A stretch of DNA of 64,000 nt from Legionella quinlivanii. GTDB taxonomy: Bacteria > Pseudomonadota > Gammaproteobacteria > Legionellales > Legionellaceae. The stretch is from positions 1,377,501 through 1,441,500 of the forward strand of contig NZ_UGOX01000001.1 in assembly GCF_900461555.1 (NCBI RefSeq). Direction: 5' to 3'. The notes under the pieces are model-generated. The model did not search any database and was not told the DNA's origin. It saw nothing but the letters and a program-made list of their open reading frames with translations. This document shows, piece after piece, positions 18,479 through 27,624 of the stretch (position 1 is the stretch's first letter; every line of letters begins with the position of its first letter). The position numbers were made by a program, and so were the translations under genes.

Positions 18479-20635
18479 ATGCTACAGCAAGTAAAGACAG
18501 AAGGTGGTGTGTTTATTGAGTTTGAGCAGCAATCGCTTGTTTATAACAATGCGATTGAGCCCTTGCTTGATAAGCTGGATTCTCAACGAGGTGCTTTATT
18601 CGCATCCAGTTTTGAATATCCTGGACGCTATACTTGCTGGGATATCGGTTTTTATAATCCACCGATGGCATTGGTAGTTAAACAACAAAGCGCCTCACTG
18701 CAAGCCCTTAACCGACGCGGTGAGATATTATTAATAATTGCGCAGGCTGCTTTGAGCAAGTCCGAAGCAATTACCATTACAGAAACCAGCAAACAGGCTT
18801 TGCATCTTGAAATAAACAAATCTGAAAAAATTTTCACTGAGGAAGACAGAAGCCGGCAACCTTCCGTATTTAGTATTATCCGTTGTTTGATAGAGTTGTT
18901 TAAGTTGCCCGAGGAGCCTTATCTTGGGTTATATGGTGCTTTGGGCTACGATTTGATTTTTCAATTTGAGGGCTTAAAACAACATAAAAAAAGAGCCGAA
19001 AACCAGCGTGAAATGGTTCTTTATTTCCCTGATGAAATTTATATCGTCAACCATCGAAAAGAAGAGGCCTTTATCCGACGATATGATTTTCAGTTTCAGG
19101 GGGAGTCCACTCAATCATTACCCCGTGACGGACAGTTCTCAGATTATCATGCCGAAAAGCAGCCCGATGAGTTTTGTGACCACAGGGAAGGAGAGTATGC
19201 GGCAGTTGTTGAAACCGCTAAAAAACGATTTGCATGCGGGGACCTGTTTGAAGTAGTTCCCAGTCAGACTTTTTACGCTCATTGTCCTCAAAAGCCCTCT
19301 GACTTATTTCGTAAAATGCGGGCAGTGAATCCTTCCCCCTATGGTTTTTTTATTAATCTGGGTGAGGAAGAATATTTGGTTGGAGCATCGCCTGAAATGT
19401 ACGTGCGTGTGACGGGTGATATGGTAGAGACTTGTCCTATTTCCGGCACAATCAAGCGAGGAGGGGATGCCATAGAAGACGCTCATAATATTCAGCTTCT
19501 TCTCGACTCGGAAAAGGAAGCATCCGAGTTGACAATGTGCACGGATGTGGACCGCAATGACAAATCACGAATCTGTGAGGCGGGTAGTGTTCAGGTCATT
19601 GGCCGAAGGCAAATCGAAATGTATTCCCGGCTGATTCATACAGTTGATCATGTGAGAGGGACATTGCGAGAGGGTTTTGATGCGGTTGATGCATTTCTTA
19701 CTCACATGTGGGTAGTGACTGTGACCGGCGCACCTAAATTATGGGCAATGAATTTTATAGAGGAGCATGAGAAATCGCCTAGACGCTGGTATGCGGGAGC
19801 CGTAGGCTGGTTTGGTTTTAATGGCAATTTAAATACCGGCCTCGTATTAAGAACCATGCGAATCCAGAAAGGGATAGCTGAAATCAGAGTGGGGGCGACC
19901 TTATTATATGATTCCGATCCTGTATCAGAAGAGCAGGAAACCCGTTTGAAGGCTTCTGCATTTGTCGATTTATTAAAGCCAGCTTCACAAAAAATAAGTT
20001 TGGGTGTATCGCAAATGCCCGGGAAAGGTAAAAAAATATTATTAGTTGATCACCAGGACTCCTTTGTTCATACCCTTGCGAATTATCTTCGCCAAACGGG
20101 TGCAGAAGTGAAAACCATGCGTTATGATCATGCGCTTGAATGTTTGAAATCTGAACCTTTTGACCTGGTGGTGTTGTCGCCAGGCCCTGGTTGTCCGGCT
20201 GATTTTGAATTGAATAAAACCATTGCTACAGTAATTGAACAGGGAATTCCTTTGTTTGGGGTTTGTCTGGGATTGCAAGGTCTGGTGGAATATTTTGGCG
20301 GAAAACTGGAAACACTGGCCTATCCAATGCATGGAAAAGCATCTGAAATCAGAGTAGAGAATGAATCAGCCTTGTTTAAAGGACTTGGAAATTCATTTAC
20401 AGCCGGACGTTATCATTCATTGTATGCTTCACGTCCGAGCTTCCCGGCAGAGCTTAAAATAACGGCAGCAACCGATGATGGAGTAATTATGGCGATTGAA
20501 CATCATAGCAAACCGATATATGCCGTACAGTTTCATCCCGAGACTATTTTATCGTTAGCGAAACAGGCGGGATTTAAAATAATCAGTAATTTAATGGACT
20601 TAATTAATGAAATTGAAAGGACGACTGTGGAATAA
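18479..20635 (+). CDS. trpE(G): anthranilate synthase, fused TrpE-TrpG
   Basis: Makes anthranilate from chorismate and glutamine. Residues about 1-500 are the chorismate-binding TrpE part, with ETCPISGTIKRGGDAIED near 317-334, LTMCTDVDRNDKSRICE near 351, VTVTGAPKLWAMNFIEEHE near 413, and AEIRVGATLLYDSDP near 467. Residues about 518-718 are the TrpG amidotransferase, with nucleophile Cys596 in GVCLGLQ and His686/Glu688 in QFHPET. This matches the fused TrpE(G) form of rhizobia and some gamma-proteobacteria. A PhzE-like role is possible but no phenazine genes are near. No other trp gene and no obvious Trp leader peptide is visible. Confidence 0.92.
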   Translation: MLQQVKTEGGVFIEFEQQSLVYNNAIEPLLDKLDSQRGALFASSFEYPGRYTCWDIGFYNPPMALVVKQQSASLQALNRRGEILLIIAQAALSKSEAITITETSKQALHLEINKSEKIFTEEDRSRQPSVFSIIRCLIELFKLPEEPYLGLYGALGYDLIFQFEGLKQHKKRAENQREMVLYFPDEIYIVNHRKEEAFIRRYDFQFQGESTQSLPRDGQFSDYHAEKQPDEFCDHREGEYAAVVETAKKRFACGDLFEVVPSQTFYAHCPQKPSDLFRKMRAVNPSPYGFFINLGEEEYLVGASPEMYVRVTGDMVETCPISGTIKRGGDAIEDAHNIQLLLDSEKEASELTMCTDVDRNDKSRICEAGSVQVIGRRQIEMYSRLIHTVDHVRGTLREGFDAVDAFLTHMWVVTVTGAPKLWAMNFIEEHEKSPRRWYAGAVGWFGFNGNLNTGLVLRTMRIQKGIAEIRVGATLLYDSDPVSEEQETRLKASAFVDLLKPASQKISLGVSQMPGKGKKILLVDHQDSFVHTLANYLRQTGAEVKTMRYDHALECLKSEPFDLVVLSPGPGCPADFELNKTIATVIEQGIPLFGVCLGLQGLVEYFGGKLETLAYPMHGKASEIRVENESALFKGLGNSFTAGRYHSLYASRPSFPAELKITAATDDGVIMAIEHHSKPIYAVQFHPETILSLAKQAGFKIISNLMDLINEIERTTVE

Positions 20636-21902
20636 AGTAGTCAGTGTTTATTTTATTTCGATTCTATTAGGGATATTGACCGGCCTGGCAGGTTCTTTAT
20701 TTCAGATTGCCATTACTCATGTAAGCCAATTTCTTAGCTGGGTGAAGTCATTCACTCAGGGACAATGGGTTCTGACATTGGTGATTAGCGTTTTTTTCAC
20801 TGCATTAATGGTAATTATTGCATGGGCCCTGGTTCGCTTTATCGCAGCAGAAGGGGCCGGAAGTGGAGTACAGGAAATCGAAGGCACTTTGCTGCATAAA
20901 AGGCCTATTCACTGGCGGCGTTTGCTTCCTGTCAAATTTATCGGCGGCGTTTTAGCAATAAGCGCAAAGATGGTAGTCGGGCGTGAAGGACCTACTATTC
21001 AAATGGGCGGCAATTTCGGCGCGATGCTGGGAGAGTGGTTCAGTATACAGAGAAGCCGTCGTGACACGCTCATTTCAGCAGGAGCGGCTGCGGGTCTTGC
21101 CACTGCGTTTAATGCACCTTTAGCTGGTGTACTGTTCGTGATTGAGGAGATGCGCAACGAATTTAATTTTAATTTCACCAACTTCAAAATGGTGGCTATC
21201 TGCTGTGTGATGGCTACCATTACCGGCCAATTGATCATGGGAACGGCGCCTGCAATTCCAATGGCCGTTTTTACTGAGCCAAGTCTGCATTCGTTGTGGT
21301 TATTTTTCCTGTTCGGATTAATCATGGGATTTGCAGGTTTAATATTTAATGTTTGTTTGATGAAATGTCTGAGATTAAGTGATCGATGGAGCACCCCTCA
21401 GAAATTTATTTATGTTGCAATAACTGCCTGTCTCATTGGTACTTTTACTGTAATGTATCCCCCGATTGTCGGAGGAGGGTATGACATTATTGAACAATCC
21501 TTAACCCTTTCCCCGCCAGCGTATGTGTTGTTGCTGTGGATTTTGCTTCGCTTTGTGACTACCTTGATGAGTTATACCACCGGAGTGCCGGGAGGTATTT
21601 TCGCGCCGATGCTGGCGCTGGGTACTCTGGCAGGTCTCGCCTGCTATAACATGCTGCTGTGGTTAGTTCCTGAACTGGACATTCACCCGGGGATGTTTGC
21701 TGTGGCTGGGATGGGATCACTTTTTTCAGCTGCTGTACGTGCTCCAGTGACAGGGATTATTCTGGTTGTGGAAATGACCCAGAATTATTCCCTGATTTTG
21801 CCCTTGATGGTCAGTTGTCTGACTTCGACAACCGTTGTTCAATTAGCTGGTAATGAGCCTATTTATACCCAGTTGTTAAGGCGGACTCTGAAGAACAGCT
21901 GA
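20607..21902 (+). CDS. clcA: ClC-family chloride channel/H+ antiporter
   Basis: A 431-residue polytopic membrane protein. The three ClC selectivity motifs are present: GSGVQE at 85-90, GREGPT at 125-130 with the gating Glu127, and GGIFAP at 329-334. Glu181 in VIEEM aligns with the internal proton glutamate of the E. coli exchanger, so Cl-/H+ antiport is likely, not a passive channel. There are no C-terminal CBS domains. The ATG lies within the last 29 bases of trpE(G), suggesting coupling. Acid resistance is a known role of ClcA; here it is inference. Confidence 0.93.
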   Translation: MKLKGRLWNKVVSVYFISILLGILTGLAGSLFQIAITHVSQFLSWVKSFTQGQWVLTLVISVFFTALMVIIAWALVRFIAAEGAGSGVQEIEGTLLHKRPIHWRRLLPVKFIGGVLAISAKMVVGREGPTIQMGGNFGAMLGEWFSIQRSRRDTLISAGAAAGLATAFNAPLAGVLFVIEEMRNEFNFNFTNFKMVAICCVMATITGQLIMGTAPAIPMAVFTEPSLHSLWLFFLFGLIMGFAGLIFNVCLMKCLRLSDRWSTPQKFIYVAITACLIGTFTVMYPPIVGGGYDIIEQSLTLSPPAYVLLLWILLRFVTTLMSYTTGVPGGIFAPMLALGTLAGLACYNMLLWLVPELDIHPGMFAVAGMGSLFSAAVRAPVTGIILVVEMTQNYSLILPLMVSCLTSTTVVQLAGNEPIYTQLLRRTLKNS

Positions 21903-21908
21903 TGGTGC

Positions 21909-22889
21909 TCAAAGACTGATAACGATCTTGCCAAAATGTTTGCCATCAAGCATATGTTGCTGAGCTTTTTCTATTTCCGAGAATTGAAAGATAGAATCGA
22001 TGACGGGTTTGAGCGCCCGACTCTGCAAAGCAAATCCCCAGCGTTTATGCGCTGCCTGCCATAAGTATATTTTCTCGGTAATAGATTGCGATCTTAATAC
22101 AAACCCCTCAATTTTAAGCCGTTTTCTCATTAAAGTTGTAAGATCAAGTTCCACATTTCGCCCCAGCATCGATGCAATTTGAATTAGACGGCCAGATGGT
22201 TTCAACAGTTTGAGATGCTTATTGAAATATTCGCCGCCCATATAGTCCAGAACCAGGTCGAGCGAGTCAGAAGCAATCAATTCTGCGAAATCCTCTTGCC
22301 GATAATTGATAACCTGGGTGGCCCCAAGTCCGATTGCCTGCTCGGCTTTACTTGAATTACTGGCCGTTGTCAAAACATTCACCTGGGTGAGTTTAGCCAT
22401 TTGAATGGCCATGGTTGTAATGCCGCTGCCTGCTGCATGAACCAACATGGTTTCCTGACTCGACAGATTTCCCAACTCGAAAAGGGTCGCGTTGGCGGTG
22501 GTTAATGCTTCAGGAATGGCTGCAGCATATTCGAATGACCAGTCGGGAGGCATTTTTTCTGCAAGCAATTGATGAATGGGACAGTATTCAGCATAAGCGC
22601 CGCTGCCTACTAATCCGTAGATAGTATCGCCAGGTTTAAAGCGAGTGACTTTTGCACCTATTGCCACTACTTCACCCGCTGCCTCAAGGCCTGGTATTGC
22701 CGATTCACCCGGCGGGGGTGGATATTTGCCCTGACGCTGCATTAAATCAGCGCGGTTCAAGGCGATTGCTTTTACTTTAACTAATACCTGATGGTCATTG
22801 ATAGCGGGTATTTTTTCTTTAACTATCGTGAGTTGATGATTTGCATCAATAAGGATGCAGCGCATGAAATCAGGAGGTGTATTAATCAT
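21909..22889 (-). CDS. zinc-independent NADPH:quinone oxidoreductase-like MDR enzyme
   Basis: A 326-residue medium-chain dehydrogenase/reductase. Features are VKAIALNRADLMQRQGKYPP near the substrate site, PGLEAAGEVVAIG, and the nucleotide fold with VHAAGSGITTMAIQMAKL around 150-167. The catalytic zinc Cys/His set of alcohol dehydrogenases is absent, pointing to the quinone reductase/PIG3-type branch. A start at the internal Met9 (22865) is possible. It converges on clcA with 6 bases between stops and diverges from the ABC transporter genes with 75 bases between starts. Confidence 0.88.
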   Translation of the reverse strand: MINTPPDFMRCILIDANHQLTIVKEKIPAINDHQVLVKVKAIALNRADLMQRQGKYPPPPGESAIPGLEAAGEVVAIGAKVTRFKPGDTIYGLVGSGAYAEYCPIHQLLAEKMPPDWSFEYAAAIPEALTTANATLFELGNLSSQETMLVHAAGSGITTMAIQMAKLTQVNVLTTASNSSKAEQAIGLGATQVINYRQEDFAELIASDSLDLVLDYMGGEYFNKHLKLLKPSGRLIQIASMLGRNVELDLTTLMRKRLKIEGFVLRSQSITEKIYLWQAAHKRWGFALQSRALKPVIDSIFQFSEIEKAQQHMLDGKHFGKIVISL

Positions 22890-22964
22890 TGAATTCTATT
22901 CCTGTCTTTAATATGGTAAGCGGTAGGTATATAATTTTGTTTCTATACATTAAATGGTTGCCTG

Positions 22965-23843
22965 ATGGCAAAGTTTACATCACACAAAAAACTGGCGCTA
23001 TTGTTCATAGCTCCCCAGTTATTGATTACCCTGATTTTTTTTATCTGGCCTGCCTTCATGGCGTTAGTTCAGTCAGTCTATTTTAGTGATGCCTTTGGGC
23101 TTAAACAGCAATTTGCCGGTCTAAGTAATTTTGTCGATTTGTTTATGGATCCGGAGTTTTCCCGCGCCATTCTAATTACTCTCATTATTGCTTTTTCCAC
23201 TGCAGCAGCGACGATGGGGTTTGGTTTGTTGCTGGCTTATCTGGTTTTCAAGCGAAAAAAAAGCCAGCGGATTTACAAAACATTGTTATTGTGGCCTTAT
23301 GCAGTAGCGCCTGCAATCGCGGCTATTCTCTGGCGTTTTCTGTGCCAGCCGGGTATGGGCTGGTTTTCTGGTTTAATGGAGCATTTTGGTATTCATTTTA
23401 ATTACCTCACCCATCCAGGCCAGGCTCTTATTGTCATTATTATTGCTGCCAGCTGGCAGCAGTTCAGTTATAATTTTCTTTTTTTTCTCGCCGCACTCAA
23501 ATCACTGCCGCGCTCATTAATTGATGCCGCTGTAATTGACGGAGCTTCATCCTGGCAGCAATTCTGGCAGATTATCTGGCCCTTGCTATCTCCGACTACT
23601 TTTTTTCTACTGATCATGAACCTTATTTATGGGTTTTTTGAAACGTTCGGAATCATTGATATTCTGACCAGCGGCGGCCCAGGCACTAGTACGAGTACCC
23701 TGATTTATAAAAGCTATCGTGATGGATTTGTGGGTATGGACCCAGGGAGCTCGGCGTCTCAATCTGTAATACTGATGCTTTTGGTCGTCGTCCTTACTCT
23801 TTTGCAATTTTATTTTCTCGAAAAAAGGGTGCATTATAAATGA
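22965..23843 (+). CDS. ugpA: sn-glycerol-3-phosphate-type ABC transporter permease UgpA
   Basis: First gene of a five-gene unit. The 292-residue inner-membrane permease has six hydrophobic segments and the cytoplasmic EAA loop IDAAVIDGASSWQQFWQIIWPLLSP that docks on the ATPase. The late GGPGTSTSTLIYKSYRDGF pattern is typical of UgpA and other carbohydrate-family (CUT1) MalF-like permeases. The ribosome site is weak. It overlaps ugpE by 4 bases. Glycerol-3-phosphate is the best guess for the cargo, but glycerophosphodiesters or sugars cannot be excluded. Confidence 0.85.
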   Translation: MAKFTSHKKLALLFIAPQLLITLIFFIWPAFMALVQSVYFSDAFGLKQQFAGLSNFVDLFMDPEFSRAILITLIIAFSTAAATMGFGLLLAYLVFKRKKSQRIYKTLLLWPYAVAPAIAAILWRFLCQPGMGWFSGLMEHFGIHFNYLTHPGQALIVIIIAASWQQFSYNFLFFLAALKSLPRSLIDAAVIDGASSWQQFWQIIWPLLSPTTFFLLIMNLIYGFFETFGIIDILTSGGPGTSTSTLIYKSYRDGFVGMDPGSSASQSVILMLLVVVLTLLQFYFLEKRVHYK

Positions 23844-24670
23844 TAAAATTAAATCGTTTGCTCCCGCATTTTTTTCTTACAGGATTTATTATTTTTTTGT
23901 TTTTCCCCTTGTATCTGGCTCTGGTCGCAGCGAGCCATGAAGGCAGCGCAATGATGCAGCAGTCTGTCCCGATGGTTCCCGGAGGCCTGCTGTTAACTAA
24001 TTTAAAAACTGTGCTCACACAGGGAGTTGCCTCAACTGGCGGTCAGCCCATCTGGCGTCTATTAATGAACAGCTTTGTGATGGCTTTTTCAATCGCCAGC
24101 GGGAAAATCATTCTTGCGCTGTTCTCAGCCTTTGCGCTGGTCTATTTTAAATTACCTGGTAAATCGTTTATTTTTGGACTGATATTTGCCACTATGATGT
24201 TGCCGGTAGAGGTTCGTATTGTACCCACCTTTCAAATTGTAGCCTCAATGGGCTGGCTTAATCATTACAGCGGCCTAACCCTTCCCTTAATGGCTTCAGC
24301 AACAGCGACCTTTCTCTTCCGACAATTTTTCAAGACCGTTCCTAATGAATTAATTGATGCAGCGACTCTCGATGGAGCAGGGCCTGTCCGCTTTTTTTGG
24401 GATATATTATTACCTCTTGCAAAAACGCAAATTGCTGCTTTGTTTATTATTTTGTTTGTTTACGGCTGGAACCAGTATTTATGGCCTTTAGTAATTACCA
24501 GTGACTCCAGTGTTGCAACCATTGTTATGGGGATACGTTATCTGGCTGGGGTAGCAGATCAGATTCCGCAATGGCACTATATTATGGGAGTCGCATTATT
24601 GGCGATGCTTCCTCCATGCATTATAGTGGTGGTTTTACAACGCTGGTTTGAGCAAGGATTAACACATTAA
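23840..24670 (+). CDS. ugpE: sn-glycerol-3-phosphate-type ABC transporter permease UgpE
   Basis: Second permease of the importer, 276 residues, MalG-like, with six hydrophobic segments. The EAA loop is LIDAATLDGAGPVRFFWDILLPLAK, and VEVRIVPTFQIVASMGWLNHYSGL is typical of UgpE. It overlaps ugpA by 4 bases, and its stop TAA shares one base with the ugpC ATG, so the three transporter genes are translationally coupled. Confidence 0.87.
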   Translation: MIKLNRLLPHFFLTGFIIFLFFPLYLALVAASHEGSAMMQQSVPMVPGGLLLTNLKTVLTQGVASTGGQPIWRLLMNSFVMAFSIASGKIILALFSAFALVYFKLPGKSFIFGLIFATMMLPVEVRIVPTFQIVASMGWLNHYSGLTLPLMASATATFLFRQFFKTVPNELIDAATLDGAGPVRFFWDILLPLAKTQIAALFIILFVYGWNQYLWPLVITSDSSVATIVMGIRYLAGVADQIPQWHYIMGVALLAMLPPCIIVVVLQRWFEQGLTH

Positions 24671-25782
24671 TGGCTACGGTCAAACTTCTGCATGTAAGTA
24701 AAGAGTATGACAAACAGCAAATTCTTTGCGATGTTAATTTAAATATCGTGCAGGGCGAGTTTGTCGCAATCATTGGCCCATCCGGCTGTGGAAAGTCAAC
24801 TTTATTAAGATTGGTTGCTGGTCTTGAAGAGATAAGTTCCGGGCAGATTTTTTTTGATGAACAATGTGTCAATAATATAGCGCCTTCTAAACGGGATATT
24901 GCGATGGTTTTCCAGAACTATGCGCTCTATCCTCATATGACCTGCTTCGAGAATATGGCCTATGGTCTGAAAATCAGGGGAATGAGCGGCGATTCGATTA
25001 GGCGAAGAGTCCTGGAAGTCGCAGAAATGCTGCAGATTAGCGCTTGTCTGCAACGCAAACCGCAGGCTTTGTCCGGCGGTCAAAGACAGCGAGTGGCGAT
25101 GGGGCGAGCGATTGTCCGCTCGCCGGCCGTTTTTCTGTTTGATGAACCCTTATCCAATCTGGATACAAAGTTGCGCAATGAAATGCGTTATGAAATACGA
25201 AAGATTCACCAGAATCTCGCAACCACCAGTATTTATGTTACCCATGATCAAACAGAAGCAATGACAATGGCTTCCAAGGTAGTCGTTTTAAATCAGGGTA
25301 GAATTGAACAAATAGGTTCTCCCCAGGAGCTCTATCAGCAACCGCAGTCATTATTCGTTGCAGGATTTACCGGCCATTATCCAATGAATCTTATACGTGC
25401 CCGACTCGATAAAGGCAGCGGTAAAATATCGTCAAAGCTTGGATTTGATCTGCCTGTTCCAAATAGTTCCCATTGTATTGTCGATGAGGTAATCATTGGT
25501 ATTCGCCCGGAGCATCTTCGCATTAATACAGACGCAGCAACGCCAGCTATCCGGGTGAAAATAGAGTATATTGATGATTTAGGAGCTGATAAACTGATTC
25601 ACGCACAAAGTATGTGTGGCACAACACAATTTGCAATCAGAGCATCAGCAGATGAACCAATTAGTGATAATCATTTGGATATCGAATTAAACATCGCCAA
25701 AGCAAATTTGTTTGATAGTAAAACCGGATTACGAATGGGAGGATGGCATGAGTCAAAACAACACTGCGTTGCGGGATATTAA
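24670..25782 (+). CDS. ugpC: sn-glycerol-3-phosphate-type ABC transporter ATPase UgpC
   Basis: A 370-residue CUT1-type ATPase that powers the UgpAE permease. Walker A GPSGCGKST is at 36-44, the Q-loop is VFQNYALYPHMT, the signature is LSGGQRQR near 134, Walker B is VFLFDEPLSNLD, and the switch His is in THDQTEA. The C-terminal about 130 residues form the TOBE/regulatory domain seen in MalK and UgpC. The 3' end overlaps the next gene by 35 bases. No periplasmic binding protein (UgpB) is encoded nearby. Confidence 0.9.
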   Translation: MATVKLLHVSKEYDKQQILCDVNLNIVQGEFVAIIGPSGCGKSTLLRLVAGLEEISSGQIFFDEQCVNNIAPSKRDIAMVFQNYALYPHMTCFENMAYGLKIRGMSGDSIRRRVLEVAEMLQISACLQRKPQALSGGQRQRVAMGRAIVRSPAVFLFDEPLSNLDTKLRNEMRYEIRKIHQNLATTSIYVTHDQTEAMTMASKVVVLNQGRIEQIGSPQELYQQPQSLFVAGFTGHYPMNLIRARLDKGSGKISSKLGFDLPVPNSSHCIVDEVIIGIRPEHLRINTDAATPAIRVKIEYIDDLGADKLIHAQSMCGTTQFAIRASADEPISDNHLDIELNIAKANLFDSKTGLRMGGWHESKQHCVAGY

Positions 25783-26623
25783 CAAGCCACATTATAACTA
25801 CTGGCAGGCTCTGGTTCTCTCATTTTTTAGCAGTCGATTGTATGTTGATGTCGGAAAGCGCTGGTTTGGATTGGGAATTGTATACTTATTTATCGCTATA
25901 TTGGTGTTCGGAACTCCATTTGCCCTGAGAACCACCAATGATTTCAATATTTTCTTTGATCAGCAGTTGCTGACACCTCTTAAAAAAATGCCGCCAATCA
26001 CGATTCAAAATGGCCTTGTCAGTTTTGATAAGCCCATGCCTTATGAAATAAAAAATCAATCAGGTCAGGTTGTTTCAGTCATTGATACAAGCGGAACGGT
26101 GACCGGACGCAGTGAAAAGTATCCTTATCTCACGACGCTTGTTTCTAAAAATCAATTGTCCTTCTGGCCGCCATCGCCCCAGTTTTTCTTTATGAATCAG
26201 GCACAGCCGCAGTCGGATACGCCGATAGTGCAAATATTTCCGCCACAAATGAATGAAATTTTCGATGGGAGCAAATGGATTGCCTCTTCAGGGATTGAAA
26301 CAGTAAAATACCTGTCATTAATTATAATTTATCCGACGGTCATTCTGATCTTCTTTGTGATGTTTCTAACGTTTTTCCTGGTGTTTGGAATGATCGGACA
26401 GCTGGTTTCCCGATTGTTTTATAAACTGGATCTGACTTATTCTCAATCATGTCGTTTACTAGCGGTCGGGGCAACTCCGTCAATCGCAATTTTACTGTTG
26501 ATGCTGGCAGCGAATTTACCTATTCCTGGCTTAGGCGTAGTTATTATTCTTGTTCTATCCTTTTATTTCAGTTTTGCCGTCATTTCATTACGTAATGAAA
26601 GTAAAAAGCTGGTGCTTTCGTGA
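25748..26623 (+). CDS. DUF1189-like membrane protein
   Basis: A 291-residue inner-membrane protein; the call to the uncharacterised DUF1189 family is by overall look and is tentative. It has one N-terminal helix (GLGIVYLFIAILVFGTPFAL), a large middle part (about 60-185) probably on the outer face, and three or four hydrophobic segments near the C-terminus. ATG 25748 is preferred over the upstream 25712 because GGGAGG lies 5 bases before it. It sits inside the ABC unit, overlapping ugpC by 35 bases and the hydrolase gene by 4. Its position suggests a role in transport or processing of the same substrate. Confidence 0.72.
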   Translation: MSQNNTALRDINKPHYNYWQALVLSFFSSRLYVDVGKRWFGLGIVYLFIAILVFGTPFALRTTNDFNIFFDQQLLTPLKKMPPITIQNGLVSFDKPMPYEIKNQSGQVVSVIDTSGTVTGRSEKYPYLTTLVSKNQLSFWPPSPQFFFMNQAQPQSDTPIVQIFPPQMNEIFDGSKWIASSGIETVKYLSLIIIYPTVILIFFVMFLTFFLVFGMIGQLVSRLFYKLDLTYSQSCRLLAVGATPSIAILLLMLAANLPIPGLGVVIILVLSFYFSFAVISLRNESKKLVLS

Positions 26624-27438
26624 AGGAAACAATCCATTTTGCACATGGAAATGGTTTCCCATCACCTTGTTATCATCAGCTCCTGACCGCATTAGAAACT
26701 CGGTACGACTACTGCTATGTGGATCGTATTGGGCATGATGTGCGTTTTCCAGTAACTGAAAACTGGCACTATCTGGTTGATCAGATAGCAGAAAGCGTCA
26801 AAGAAAACTGCAGGCCTCCGGTCATTGGAGTAGGGCATTCGCTTGGCGGTGTATTATCCTTAATTGCCGCCATCGAGCACCCGGAGTTATTTTCTGCTGT
26901 GGTCATGATTGATTCTCCTTTGTTAAACCGGTTTAAATCAAGGATGGTAAAACTGGCAAAAACCATTGGTCTGATTGATAAAGTGACGCCAGCCGGACGA
27001 ACTCGAGGCAGGAGACAGCATTGGCCTGATAAACAACAACTATGGGACTATCTTAAAACCAGAGCGCTTTTTTCGAGTTTTCGAGATGATTGTCTGAACG
27101 ATTATATTAAATATGGCTTTAGCAAAGATGAAGAGGGTTATTCACTGCGATTTGACCGGGACATTGAATACTCCATTTTTCGGACTATTCCACATCAATT
27201 TCATCAATATGAAGGTAAATTAAAAATTCCGGCTTTCCTTATTTACGGGGATCAAAGTGATATTGTCAGCCAGTCTGACGTGAGTTACATGAACAAGCAC
27301 TATGGCATCGTGAGCCAAAAAATGAAGGGAACTCACATGTTGCCAATGGAAAATCCAGAGTTACTTGCCGAGCAGATTTTCAAACTACTTGACCTTAAAA
27401 AAATGGGAGATAAACAAAAACAGAGTCAAAATGCTTAA
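26620..27438 (+). CDS. alpha/beta-fold hydrolase
   Basis: A 272-residue hydrolase. The oxyanion sequence FAHGNGFPSP is near 7, the nucleophile Ser74 is in GVGHSLGGV, a probable acid is Asp211 or Asp214 in IYGDQSDIV, and the catalytic base is His239 in KGTHMLP. The start is GTG at 26620, overlapping the previous stop as GTGA, so translation is coupled. There is no signal peptide; it is cytoplasmic. As the last gene of the glycerol-3-phosphate-type transporter unit it could cleave an ester or lipid-derived substrate, which is inference. Confidence 0.85.
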   Translation: MKETIHFAHGNGFPSPCYHQLLTALETRYDYCYVDRIGHDVRFPVTENWHYLVDQIAESVKENCRPPVIGVGHSLGGVLSLIAAIEHPELFSAVVMIDSPLLNRFKSRMVKLAKTIGLIDKVTPAGRTRGRRQHWPDKQQLWDYLKTRALFSSFRDDCLNDYIKYGFSKDEEGYSLRFDRDIEYSIFRTIPHQFHQYEGKLKIPAFLIYGDQSDIVSQSDVSYMNKHYGIVSQKMKGTHMLPMENPELLAEQIFKLLDLKKMGDKQKQSQNA

Positions 27439-27624
27439 TTCTGGCAAAAAACTATTAACCCACTATATACTTAAGATCACGAGACTGTTCATTCAACTGG
27501 TGTTCTGCTAAGCGAAATCCATTTCATCTACAGATTCTGCGGCAAACAATGGATCCTTTTCGCATGAACCAGTTCTGTTAACACCCTCTGGGTCCTTGTT
27601 TATTATTGACATTGCTAAAAGGAG

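Noticed and set aside
27439-27624. Possible FadR operator before fadE
   Set aside because: Only a CTGGT half-site is visible; the second half does not match, so no operator is claimed.
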